Source: Yponomeuta sedellus
Taxonomy: Eukaryota; Arthropoda; Insecta; Lepidoptera; Yponomeutidae
Direction: 5' to 3'
Assembly (NCBI GenBank): GCA_934045075.1
Contig: OW203736.1
Coordinates: 7,044,609 to 7,108,608, forward strand
DNA: 64,000 nucleotides
A model generated the notes under the pieces. It ran no database searches. It worked only from the letters and a program-made list of their open reading frames with translations, and had not been told where the DNA came from. The position numbers and the translations under genes were made by a program. Shown here piece by piece: positions 52,650 through 61,854 of the stretch. The first letter of the stretch is position 1; each line of letters opens with the position of its first letter.

Positions 52650-52855
52650 TGTGGACTGAAACGTGTAGTGACTAGAATTGAAAAAGGAATGTTGCGTTGT
52701 TTTGGGCATGTGGAGAGAATGAAGGAAGAAAGAAAGATTGACGAAACAAATATATATTGCAAATGTGAGCGGAAGGGCCGGTAAGGGACGTCCCAGGCGG
52801 ACATACGTCGACCAAATAGGATCCCCGATTTGGTCGACGTATATCTGTTTGGGTG
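52650..52855 (+). mobile_element. LINE-K remnant ending in an inverted piece
   Basis: Sense from AACGTGTAGTGACTAGAATT (VVTRIEKGMLR, then WFGHV-like) through GGTAAGGGACGTCCCAGGCG and TACGTCGACCAAATA. After GGATCC the same stretch returns inverted (GATTTGGTCGACGTATATCT GTTTGGG, 52826-52852). A 4-bp GAAA duplication near 52729 breaks the frame. Confidence 0.7.
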
Positions 52856-52978
52856 GTGGCGCTAAGTAGCACCGAATAGCGCCTGAAGTCTAGTTTACTG
52901 CAAAGTAAAGATGGTTCTTTCCGTTCGACTTTCAGTAAATTATTTGTAATTAGTTTATTTTCCATCGTAACATAACAT

Positions 52979-53242
52979 AACCTCACGCCAGTACCCCAGA
53001 GGGGTAGGTAGACACCAGGGGCTGCCACTTGCCACGATCCTGACACATCACCTTCGCTTGATCGACGTTCATAAGTCGTTGCATGCACGCACGCCGGTTC
53101 CGGGTACCTTTTATTTTCCCCTTTGCTAATACATCTCCTATTTGGTCGTTGTATGTCCGCCTGGGACGTCTCTTACCAGCCCTTCCACTCACATTCACAA
53201 TATTTATTTGTTTCGTCAATCTTTCTTTATTCATCCTCTCCA
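52979..53242 (-). mobile_element. LINE-K C-terminal remnant
   Basis: Reversed: CCTCACGCCAGTACCCCAGA GG ... GCATGCACGCACGCCGGTTC ... CATCTCCTATTTGGTCGTTG ... CATTCACAATATTTATTTGT TTCG. An 83-codon minus frame reads RLTKQINIVNVSGRAGKRRP then RRTYNDQIGDVLAKGKIKGT. Tail lost. Confidence 0.7.
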
Positions 53243-53744
53243 GACAATTATACTTAATAATAATAATCGTTCTGTAAACAACGCCTCACCTCTCTTCCTT
53301 ATATTGTATGGAATCAGAGTGCTTAGTGCGAGTTTGACAGATCCAATCGAATAACTTTACTACCGCGTTAAGCGAGCATTGAGTAGTGAGTATGAGTAAG
53401 TTAACCATTCGAACTGGCAAAACGCTGTCACAGTGCAACTCGCACTCACGTTTATTCGTGTTTTGGCTGGTAAACGTGTTCACTTCTCAACGTAAACCAT
53501 TACAAGCACCCTGGAGTTCCTTTGCGGTAACCCATAATAGCATTAAAACGTGAAAATTACTTTGCTAAACTCCGCCAAACATCCCACAAGCACCATGCGG
53601 TTAGTTAATGCACCACCCTCCCTTCCACTTTTTCAAGCAGAAGCAACACTAGAGCATACCACCACCGACACCAATACTTGTGTGAAAAAAAATGCGCGAC
53701 GCGTATCGCCTCTAAAGCCGCGTTTTCACGCTTTTAGTACTCTT
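53243..53744. other. no gene seen; weak inverted repeat
   Basis: 53317-53335 (TGCTTAGTGCGAGTTTGACA) and 53425-53446 (GCTGTCACAGTGCAACTCGC) are partly complementary (GTGCGAGTT / AACTCGCAC), a possible small MITE. 53560-53740 holds a 72-codon frame without motif. Confidence 0.4.
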
Positions 53745-53856
53745 GGACCGAGTGCGCCATCCGAGTAAACTAATGCTTCTGATTAGACGGTTTTTCGTGA
53801 CAACACCAAAATAGCTAATCAGAAGCATTAGTTTACTCGAATGGCGCACTCGGACC
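53745..53856. repeat. 42-bp inverted repeat, 28-nt loop
   Basis: 53745-53786 pairs with 53815-53856 at 40 of 42 positions. GGACCGAG occurs at 53745-53752 and 53852-53859 and may be an 8-bp duplication. Could be a MITE or a snap-back insertion. Confidence 0.85.
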
Positions 53857-53859
53857 GAG

Positions 53860-54295
53860 CGCACTACACCGCACAGACCGTGATAACCTGGCTCAACACG
53901 AGGCATCCTCAGGCTCATAAGTGCAAGTCTCTTCCTCACTTTAACCCGGTGTCCATTATCAAATTACTCGCCCACGTTAACAGCAACTTTGCCCTGTCCC
54001 TGCACAAAAGAGCGAATCTTTCCACAGCGCAAAACACTACTTTGTTAATCTTTTACAGCTCCATTGTGTCCCGGTCCTTTGGCAAGTTCATTATCTCCAC
54101 TCGCTGCTTTCATCTGTAGCCGGAACGGGTTCTCTTATCGGGATCTAGGAATTCCACGGACCGATCGATCTTACAGTTACGTCTCCGGAGGGCAAGCGGC
54201 GATCGGAACGATAGTTCGAATCGAACTATAGTTCCAATTGTCCGAAGTTCAGAGAGTTTTCGCTCTAAGATCGTGAAAAGATGATTATACGGCAT
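53860..54295. other. no gene seen
   Basis: A 92-codon plus frame (53841-54119) overlaps the inverted repeat and has no motif. 54209-54232 has a small palindrome (ATAGTTCGAATCGAACTAT). Confidence 0.4.
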
Positions 54296-54297
54296 AG

Positions 54298-54517
54298 ATG
54301 AACCGAGTGATTGGAATCAATCACTTGAGTTAAGCAACAACAGGCGCGGGCAGGCAAGATGGGTGACCATCCCGTGACTACCACTAGAGGCATTTTTCCG
54401 AGCGCTTCCGTGCTTCGCAAGACACGTTAAGCCGTTGGTGCCGGTCATGACATGTAATGGCAATCGTTAAGCCATGTCACAGACCTCATGGGCGGCTTGG
54501 TAACTTCAGACAGTATA
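54298..54517 (+). mobile_element. 5S-SINE, 3'-truncated
   Basis: GAACCGAGTGATTGGAATCA, TTAAGCAACAACAGGCGCGG, GATGGGTGACCATCCCGTGA, GCATTTTTCCGAGCGCTTCC, then the linker to GGTAACTTCAGACAGTATAG. The LINE-derived 3' block is absent, unusual for a retroposed copy. Confidence 0.7.
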
Positions 54518-54529
54518 GTTAAATATTAA

Positions 54530-54612
54530 ACGGATCTAATCGCGATTATTTATTAGGTAATTTCGTTTTAACATTGTATGAGTATCGCGAACGTTAAGAA
54601 ATACTAAAAGCT
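54530..54612. repeat. dispersed repeat related to 1497-1695
   Basis: TCTAATCGCGATTATTTATT AGG and GAACGTTAAGAAATACTAAA. The CGACGTTTCGGC core is missing here. Confidence 0.45.
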
Positions 54613-54674
54613 AATTAATCGTAGCTTTGTCGTCTATAGGTATTAACCATCTTATTTACAAAAACATGATTTAT

Positions 54675-54755
54675 TAAAACACTCCTCAGAGTTAGAATAG
54701 CCTGTGGGAAAGTCATAACCACAGGTTATTTAAAGTGCGTCTGAGGAGTGTTTTA
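54675..54755. repeat. palindrome with 16-bp outer and 12-bp inner stems
   Basis: TAAAACACTCCTCAGA pairs perfectly with TCTGAGGAGTGTTTTA; inside, AATAGCCTGTGG pairs with CCACAGGTTATT (one mismatch); loop about 11 nt. Confidence 0.85.
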
Positions 54756-54796
54756 GAGGAATACCGTTTTTGAAATAAGACAGTAAGTCTTTTACT

Positions 54797-54960
54797 GTCC
54801 TACTAATATTATAAACGCGAAAGTTTGTAAGTATGGATGGATGAATGTTTGTTACTCATTCACGTAAAAACTACTAAATTAATTTTAATGAAGCTTTACA
54901 TAATAATATAAATAAATTAGCTTATACATCAAGATAACACATAGGCTACAATTTATAAAG
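54797..54960 (+). repeat. Rep-F copy
   Basis: CTACTAATATTATAAACGCG AAAGTTTGTAAG ... TTTTAATGAAGCTTTACATA ... ATCAAGATAACACATAGGCT. A second fragment lies at 55080-55135. Confidence 0.6.
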
Positions 54961-55428
54961 GTATTGTGTGAATTGTCTGGCAACTTTGACAGGCTGGATT
55001 CGGCTGCCCCAGACCGAACAGCTGACTTTAAAAGCAGCTCTGTAGTAATATATAAAATAATTAATAATTTTATATAGCTTAAATATCAGAATAACACATA
55101 AGCTACAATTTATTAAGATATTGCGTGAATTGTGCAAAAAATAAGAAATAAGTGATAAGTAAGTAGGAAAAATCTGCCATCTGCAAGCGATTCTGGCGTG
55201 CGCTGCCAAAACCGAGTTACACATTATGTACGAGTTGCTATTTTACCTTTATATCACCTTTGATCCCTTGCTTTGAGCACCGCTTTCTCATCTGATTATA
55301 TACATATTTTTTATATTTTGTATAACATCACCCATATTTACACGTAATCATCCTGCATCTTATATATACTCGTACATATAACACTAACATATAGTCAGCA
55401 CAGTTTTTGTCCTTTTACGTTACGTTAC
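54961..55428. other. no gene; Rep-F fragments
   Basis: 55080-55135 repeats the ATAACACATAAGCTACAATT end of Rep-F. The rest is AT-rich. Confidence 0.4.
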
Positions 55429-55429
55429 G

Positions 55430-55500
55430 TTATCAACCCTTGTATGTCCCCACTGCTGGGGCACGGGTCTCTTCCTGCATCGCAGGAAGGTTAGGCCAGA
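55430..55500 (-). mobile_element. 5S-SINE / LINE-R 3' end
   Basis: ATCAACCCTTGTATGTCCCC ACTGCTGGGGCACGGGTCTC TTCCTGCATCGCAGGAAGG: the 3'-most 65 bp. Minus-strand reading ends ETRAPAVGTYKG like 7465-7714. Confidence 0.7.
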
Positions 55501-55904
55501 GAAGGTTTGTCCTTTTAATCTCCGCGAATCTAACTAACCGCAACGTGGTCTCGACAGAATACCAGAGTTGTGAGTAGGTAACACTCCCGCAACACATGCT
55601 GAGTCGAGTCCACTTTAGGGACTCAATACTGAAAACCAATATCTGTTATTACTGTTTATTACTGTTTTTTAAATGTTTATAATTGTTGCTTTTATTTTAT
55701 TTTTTTACGTAGGTATAATTGTTTCTATTGTTTTTAATTGTGTTCGTATGTAATTTCATTGTTATTAGTCCGTTTCGGTATGTTCGTTTTTAGTATTGTG
55801 TTCGTAAATAAATATACTTCTACTTGTACTTCTAATGTGTGATAAAAATGTTTATCTAATGTAGTCCTATAATCCCGCCACAGTATATATCTATATGTTA
55901 TGTG

Positions 55905-56085
55905 TTAGCCATTATAGCCAATGTTTGTTACTTATTCCCGTCTAAACGGCTGGAGCAATTTCAATAAAATTTGGAGCTGACACTCTGGATTAACACACAG
56001 GCTACGTTTCACTGCGGGAAAACATCTTATTCCCATGGAAAAATCGATGAACCGCGGGTAACACCAAGCGGCACAGCTAGTGCTC
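55905..56085 (+). repeat. Rep-F copy
   Basis: TTCCCGTCTAAACGGCTGGA GCAATTTC ... GAGCTGACACTCTGGATTAA CACACAGGCTACG ... AACCGCGGGTAACACCAAGC. Confidence 0.6.
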
Positions 56086-56685
56086 AATAAAACTTTTTAT
56101 TTTATTACGACAGGCAAAGGACTTTCATACTGTTATAATTCTATACGCTCAGTCGATCACGGATCGTCGTATCTGCGATCTTGCATTTCTTCGGTAATAG
56201 ATTTATGCCGATTAGCCCGATCGTCTGTAAGCCATTGACCCTGCGGATCTGTTTCGGAGCTCTCCAAATTTAGAGCGCACGTGCGCGCCTGCACAGCGTC
56301 TCGAAGTGTAGGTACAGTTGAACCCACTGGCTAACCTGGGAGCCAATTCTCACTTCAATAGCAAATAATTCGTATGCGACTCTAAGGCGTATGACTTGAA
56401 TTCTACATAATAAAGTCGCACGGTAATTACCGTGCGACATTATGACACTCCAAAGCGAAGAGAATCCTTGCCTCAAAGCGAGCGATGTTTTTGAGCAAAT
56501 TTACGCATACAATATTTTAAACTTTCGCGACTTGTACACATAGAACGATCGCCATTATTATAACCAAATTGTGCGGTTGAAATTAAGAAACACAAAAATT
56601 TTAATCGGGAATGTGGTTTCAAACTGTCGCAAACGTGGGATCCGGTCATCAAGATGTCTTCGAGTAGAAAAAAAGTCATAATAAA
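56086..56685. other. no gene seen
   Basis: Moderately GC-rich 56150-56470; short frames on the minus strand have no motif. 56412-56442 has a small inverted repeat (GTCGCACGGTAATTACCGTGCGAC), perfect 12-bp arms with no loop. Confidence 0.4.
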
Positions 56686-56687
56686 CT

Positions 56688-56855
56688 TTTGTAATTTTTG
56701 CCGAGGATAGTAAACTAACCGTTAATGCTTTCAAAAAGACGCCTACCACCTCAGTCATCCGAGACCACGGCACCTGTAAAAGTGCCGAAACGTTGGAAAA
56801 TTGTAAAAATGTAATAAACGAGCATAAATCCGTATAAAAACAGTTTTAATTAGAA
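56688..56855 (+). mobile_element. FB2 copy, sense reference
   Basis: AAACTAACCGTTAATGCTTT CAAAAAGACG, GAGACCACGGCACCTGTAAA AGTGCCGAAACGTTGG, AATAAACGAGCATAAATCCG, ATAAAAACAGTTTTAATTAG. Ends at the internal TTTT region; the TATGTCTACTGC tail is absent. Defines the uninverted sequence of the family. Confidence 0.7.
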
Positions 56856-56904
56856 AAAAGTCGCATGGCTTATCGACCGACATTGTCAGTGTAGTGTGTC
56901 GCAA

Positions 56905-57060
56905 CCCTAATAGTGCTTTGTGATGGCTGTTTGAGGGTAGTCTGAAACCTCATCAGCCGAAGATGCGAACGGGTGCCAGCCATCAGTCTTCTCGTGACCA
57001 CGATGACTGTAACGTCGTCGAAACGTCGAGGTAAAATAGCAATAAATTACTACGCGATTA
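56905..57060 (+). repeat. FB2-related repeat
   Basis: CTCATCAGCCGAAGATGCGA, GTGACCACGATGACTGTAAC GTCGTCGAAACGTCGAGG, ATTACTACGCGATTAAGCCC CG. Core shape as FB2 (GACCACG ... CGAAACGTCG) but distinct outer sequence. Confidence 0.45.
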
Positions 57061-57445
57061 AGCCCCGAAAATGTCCTAATTACGCATACAACTTTGTGAG
57101 GATATATTAAACTGATTTTTATGCGACAATATAATATGTCTAATTCTTCGAATATTTTGCGTTTACGCTTTCAATTCGCATGAGCGAGAATCTGCTCTCT
57201 GGGCCTCGATTCTATTCCGGCAATATACTGCATCACTTTCAGCGATAAGGAACTCTAATGTTAAGAAATATAATGTTTAATTTCCATTTTTATGTACAAT
57301 AAAGTGTTCTCATATCTCTGTCTAATATATTATACGTGCGGGTGCGGTCACTTCAATATTGGTATAGAAAATATATCTTAATATGCCTTGCTATAGTTTC
57401 TATTAATACTCGTATATTATAGCTACGTGTGTACAGGGCTTTTAA
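57061..57445. other. no gene seen
   Basis: 57290-57315 has a retroelement-like GTACAATAAAGTGTTCTC end. Confidence 0.4.
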
Positions 57446-57451
57446 ACTTAC

Positions 57452-57499
57452 CATGAGAAGAGTTCTAGGTTTCTTAGACAATATAGGAGACGTCAGCAT
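57452..57499 (-). other. putative 48-nt exon, copy 2
   Basis: Minus strand: acceptor ATTATCTTTTGTTTCCAG, 48 nt starting ATGCTGACG and ending CTTCTCATG, donor GTAAGTTTA. The first frame is open (MLTSPILSKKPRTLLM); the frame open in copy 1 has a TGA here. Same length, strand, splice contexts and partly the same bases as 17011-17058; homology continues into the intron (TCTG.AAACAAAAGA on the plus strand). The differing open frames argue against mutually exclusive coding exons and leave non-coding or UTR exons, or a repeat. Confidence 0.4.
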
Positions 57500-57620
57500 C
57501 TGGAAACAAAAGATAATGAACGGTTAGAAATACAGTGGCTTTGCCTTCTATACACAAGACAGTACCAGGTTATGTAAAAACATAACGTATTGTTGTAGTA
57601 TAGGGTAGCCTAAAGAAACC

Positions 57621-57718
57621 TTTGTATGGTTAGAGAGCGGCGCGGCTGCGTTTCAGTCTTGAAATAAACTTTGTATGGTTAGAGAGCGGCGCGGCTGCGT
57701 TTCAGTCTTGAAATAAAC
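57621..57718. repeat. exact 49-bp tandem duplication
   Basis: TTTGTATGGTTAGAGAGCGG ... CAGTCTTGAAATAAAC occurs twice back to back (57621-57669, 57670-57718). Each unit has a GC-rich centre and AATAAA near its end, reminiscent of an LTR R region, but no LTR boundaries were found. Confidence 0.85.
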
Positions 57719-58090
57719 AGTGTTCAATAAGTAAGCGTTATCATATCACTTACTACAATTGTATAATAGTTATTTTATAAGCTTGAAAGGCAATTTGGAT
57801 TTTTCGGTAAATTTGCACAATTTGTACGTTGCTTTAATATTCGGCCGAATTTGAAAGGTGTGTAAGAAAGATATTAAAACAAAAGAATGAAAAATTTAAC
57901 AAAAAAAAATTAGAAGAAATTGTTGAAAGTCTTATTTAAGGGTCTGCACATTGGGTCAAGACATATTTTTTGTAGACATAAAAATAAATTGCATTTTTAT
58001 TATCTTATTTGGATCGACGGAGTGCTGTCACGATACAAGGACATGAGCATACATGTTTTCTTAACCGAAATTAAGAGCTATTTTAGTTAA
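57719..58090. other. no gene seen
   Basis: AT-rich; nothing recognised. Confidence 0.4.
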
Positions 58091-58094
58091 TTAT

Positions 58095-58215
58095 GTGGAG
58101 ATGCGCTGGTCGAGGTAGCTACCAGCTCTTGGTCGTCTGATGAGTTGATGAGGCGCGTCGATCGTAGCCTGGCCATTCATAGAGCGAATGCTGCCAGCAT
58201 CCTATAATAACACAT
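58095..58215 (+). mobile_element. LINE-J C-terminal remnant
   Basis: Plus-strand frame RVDRSLAIHRANAASIL at 58155-58208, related to ISLAVQRGNAASVMG at 60890; upstream SSDELMR. Then a stop. Fragment only. Confidence 0.55.
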
Positions 58216-59265
58216 TTAATTGCATGTTGGATTACTAAATTAATAAAATAAAATAAAAAGGTGGCCAGTGGTCCAACTTTCTTTTTTTAAATTTATTTTG
58301 TAAATATATTAATATAGTTATAGTTGAGCTAATAATCCCCAAAATGTGGTATGAAAAATAGTTTCTTGACAAGTTGAGTTGGGTGCAGAGTGCCTAAAGT
58401 TAGCCGTAATTATCTACAAAAACATTTATCAACCAACTTCTGAATTTTATTTCGTTTATTGAATTCAACATTTTACTATTATCTTTTCCATTCACATTTC
58501 AAATTCGGCCCAATATTAAAGCCACGTAACCGTTGTACTAATTTACCGAAAATCCGGCGAAAGTCTCTCTTGAAACGACAATGGGCGTTAAACCGGAATA
58601 AATCCACACTCGCCCCCGTTTCCGATGAATCAAATTAATAGGAATCCCTTAATAGAATCCGGAATGAGAAGAATTCCCCTTTTTCCCAGAAAATGTAATG
58701 AAAGAATGGGCAAGCTTTACAATGCTCGACTTGGCCCGAAAAACGGTTTAAATAAACATAATTTTGTGAAAAAGTTCGTCGAGCCAAACTGGATTTTTTG
58801 TACCACTGTGTTTCACCCAAGTATTTAACGACATTGCGGTTACATGATGACCGCGAATTCATTGTAAATTTTGCTGGCTATGTTATACCTACGTGTAAAG
58901 CTGACTCTACGTGTCTCAATTCTGAGTAATAATAGAAACAGGGCAATGTAGCAATTAAAAATAATGTGTGATGATGACGTCATTTATGAAAATAATATAA
59001 ACTACACAAATAAATAAAATACAATAAGAAGCGCTCGTGGCCTGGCCTGTATATCTTCTTCCTCTTACTTTTAATAATTAAACAATGGTAGCATTACTGG
59101 AGTACTTAAAGAACTGAAAGATAAAGTTTGCTTAATATAAATAAAAAAACTAACATGTATTGTGTGTGTGTGTGTGTGAATCATAAAACTTGTTTTGTTA
59201 CTTGTTTCAATATTTTTGCTATAAATAGTATAACAAAATTTTGAACGGTCAAAAAAATTAACAAA
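58216..59265. other. no gene; minor scraps
   Basis: 59027-59045 (AAGAAGCGCTCGTGGCCT) is a 5S-SINE head scrap. 59161-59178 is a short GT run. A pair of opposing short frames (58625-58862) has no motif. Confidence 0.4.
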
Positions 59266-59289
59266 AGAAATGGGTGAATAGACCACTCT

Positions 59290-59405
59290 CTCGTTGCAGT
59301 GAGAGTAGGCTTGCCAAGCACCTATACCATCCTGACGGCTTAGTCGGGCTAGCCCACAGGAAAGACTCATCAATACCCTGCGGAGCCAAGCAAGCCGCGG
59401 GTTAG
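59290..59405 (+). repeat. Rep-D 3' part
   Basis: AGTAGGCTTGCCAAGCACCT ATACCATCCTGACGGCTTAG TCGG ... CTGCGGAGCCAAGCAAGCCG CGGG. Continues the 41315 copy's end. Confidence 0.55.
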
Positions 59406-59870
59406 CACAACAAAATAATTTATATAACTGTGTTGTGATGCGAAGACCTTGAAATCACAGTAGTAATACAAACCATACTTAAACCAGTCTTGCTCTGGTA
59501 TCTCCATTATGGTTACGTTATGGTATGTTTTTACCATTATGGTAACGTTTTAGTTCATAGATGGCTGAGGAGCGCTTTTGATCTCATCTCCTTACTTAGT
59601 ACTCGATAGGTAAGACTATAAATTGTTACTGCAGAAAGATCTTATCGTAAAGTCATAGAGTCGAATTCAGCCTGAATTGGTGGGCAATAGTGGAGGTTCG
59701 TGCTGGCATGCAGTACGTACAGATAAGGACAAAACGAGCTAGCATTATAGTTCTTATTACGTGCGGTATTAGTGCGAATATTGAGCACAACTCGAAACTT
59801 CGTGCTATGACAGAAGGTGCAGGTATTATCTTTTTATCTGCCCTTGTTATTTCGATCTTATGCATGACAT
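59406..59870. other. no gene seen
   Basis: A 71-codon plus and 121-codon minus frame overlap here (59653-60018); the minus one runs into the 5S-SINE. No motif. Confidence 0.4.
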
Positions 59871-59874
59871 GTAT

Positions 59875-60072
59875 GAAGCGCTCGTGGCCTAGTGGAACCA
59901 AGTGATTGGTACCAATCACTCGGGTTAAGTAACAGCAGGCGTGGTCAAGTGCTGGATGGGTGACGAATCCGTGACTACCGCGAGTGGCATTTTTTCCGAG
60001 CGCTTCCGTGCTTCGCAAGGCATGTTGGTTGAGCCATTGGTGCCGGCTGTCATGTAATGGCAGTAAGCCATG
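59875..60072 (+). mobile_element. 5S-SINE, 3'-truncated
   Basis: GAAGCGCTCGTGGCCTAGTG, CAATCACTCGGGTTAAGTAA CAGCAGGCGTGG, GCTGGATGGGTGACGAATCC, GGCATTTTTTCCGAGCGCTT CC, then the linker to AATGGCAGTAAGCCATGTTA. Lacks the LINE block. Confidence 0.7.
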
Positions 60073-60100
60073 TTAAACTATGTTGAAATATAATCAATGT

Positions 60101-60828
60101 TTAAAAACCTATTTAGAGGCTAAAAATTTCACCCATGCCGGGATTCGAACCCGCAACCTCTGGCTATCCGTACCAGCGCTCTACCAATTGAGCCAATGGG
60201 CGACTCACGGCATCAGTGAAATTTCGAACCTCTTTACAATATTCTCTGTATTACGTACAGGCAGCGACATCTGACTTAAGAAAATTGCATTACTTACAGC
60301 CCCGACCACCTACTTTGCAGTTAGGTTTAACATCGGAACGATATCACTGTACCCACATGATTACACTATTTTTATTTTTAATGCACTAACCCGTGCTAAG
60401 GAACAAATTTAAAAACCTATTTAGAGGCTAAAAATTTCACCCATGCCGGGATTTTTTAGCCTCTAAATAGGTTTTTAAATTTGTTCCTTAGCACGGGTTA
60501 GTGCATTAAAAATAAAAATAGTGTAATCATGTGGGTACAGTGATATCGTTCCGATGTTAAACCTAACTGCAAAGTAGGTGGTCGGGGCTGTAAGTAATGC
60601 AATTTTCTTAAGTCAGATGTCGCTGCCTGTACGTAATACAGAGAATATTGTAAAGAGGTTCGAAATTTCACTGATGCCGTGAGTCGCCCATTGGCTCAAT
60701 TGGTAGAGCGCTGGTACGGATAGCCAGAGGTTGCGGGTTCGAATCCCGGCATGGGTGAAATTTTTAGCCTCTAAATAGGTTTTTTAAATTTGTTCCTTAG
60801 CACGGGTTAGTGCATTAAAAATAAAAAT
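60101..60828 (+). mobile_element. PalSINE, largest palindrome (728 bp)
   Basis: TSD AATATAATCAATGT (60087-60100, 60829-60842). Left: reversed body from TTAAAAACCTATTTAGAGG, reversed upstream domain to CCCACATGATTA, reversed tail, reversed body end. Turn near 60440-60455 with a loop of about 18 nt. Right: sense body end, tail, AATAGTGTAATCATGTGGG junction, upstream domain, complete tRNA-like body, oligo-T and tail. The inverted arm lacks the outer tail, so the palindrome is offset: it starts at the oligo-T while the sense side ends at the tail. Confidence 0.9.
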
Positions 60829-60842
60829 AATATAATCAATGT

Positions 60843-61020
60843 CTGAGGAACCGTGGCTTGGAATACCGCTCCGGAGCATAGTTGATGCAAAGGATATCCC
60901 TAGCAGTGCAGCGCGGTAATGCTGCCAGCGTTATGGGAATCTTTGGGTCAGATATGTCTCGGGGCGGTTTGATTTTTTGTAATTTTGTGTGTGTGTAATT
61001 TATTTTTTTGTGTGTTTAAA
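60843..61020 (+). mobile_element. LINE-J C-terminal remnant
   Basis: Frame QRISLAVQRGNAASVMGIFG continues SDMSRGGLIF, then T-rich 3' UTR with TGTGTGTG. Best-preserved LINE-J motif here; a PalSINE inserted immediately upstream of it. Confidence 0.65.
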
Positions 61021-61102
61021 TGACCATTTTGATTATTTACTAATATTATTTTATATCATATGACGATACTGTTTTTGATTTATATAGTTTATGTTACCTA
61101 TT

Positions 61103-61600
61103 CTTTTATACTATTTTTATTTTTAATGCACTAACCCGTGCTAAGGACAATTTTAAAAACCTATTTAGAGGCTAAAAATTCCACCCATGCCGGGATTCGA
61201 ACCCGCGACCTCTTCGCGAGCTCAGTTGGATAGAGCGCTGGCACGGATAGCCAGAGGTCGCGGGTTTTTAGCCTCTAAATAGGTTTTTAAAATTGTCCTT
61301 AGCACGGGTTAGTGCATTAAAAATAAAAATAGTATAATCATGTGGGTACAGCGATATCATTCCGATGTAAAAACTTAACTGCAAAGTAGGTAGTCGGGGC
61401 TGTAAGTGATGCAAGCTACTTCAGCCAGATATCGCTGCCTGTACGTAATACAGAGAATATTGTAAAGAGGTTCGAAATTTCACTGATGCCGGTGAGTCGT
61501 CCATTAGCTCAGTTCGATAGAGCGCTGGCACGGATAGCCAGAGGTCGCGGGTTCGAATCCCGGCATGGGTGGAATTTTTAGCCTCTAAATAGGTTTTTAA
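61103..61600 (-). mobile_element. PalSINE, large inverted dimer
   Basis: TSD TACCTATT (61095-61102, 61601-61608). On the minus strand: inverted arm TTAAAAACCTATTTAGAGG, reversed body, upstream domain and tail, a second reversed body piece; turn near 61213 (CTCTTCGCGAGCTC region); then sense body and tail. 498 bp. Confidence 0.85.
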
Positions 61601-61854
61601 TACCTATTGTATTGTTTGCATATGTGACATTTTTCACTAACAGTATAGTCTTACGATAAAGTGTTTTAGTACAAATCCTAGCAGCAATTCCAAATCAATA
61701 AACCACATTTTATTATTTAAATGGGTGACATCAAAAACCAAAGTGGGTTAACCCACAACTGAAAGCGGTTCAGAGGTTTGTCATACTTTAAACATAATTA
61801 TGATTAGACACCAATTACAGTAGAATAATAAGGCTGCCTATATACTGCCTCTTT

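Noticed and set aside
57621..57718. LTR retrotransposon
   Set aside because: No TG...CA boundaries, primer-binding site or second LTR found.
60101..61600. Foldback (FB) DNA transposons
   Set aside because: Variable-length TSDs of 7-14 bp, a one-sided tail outside the palindrome and 5'-truncated tail-only copies (31868-31935) favour retroposition.
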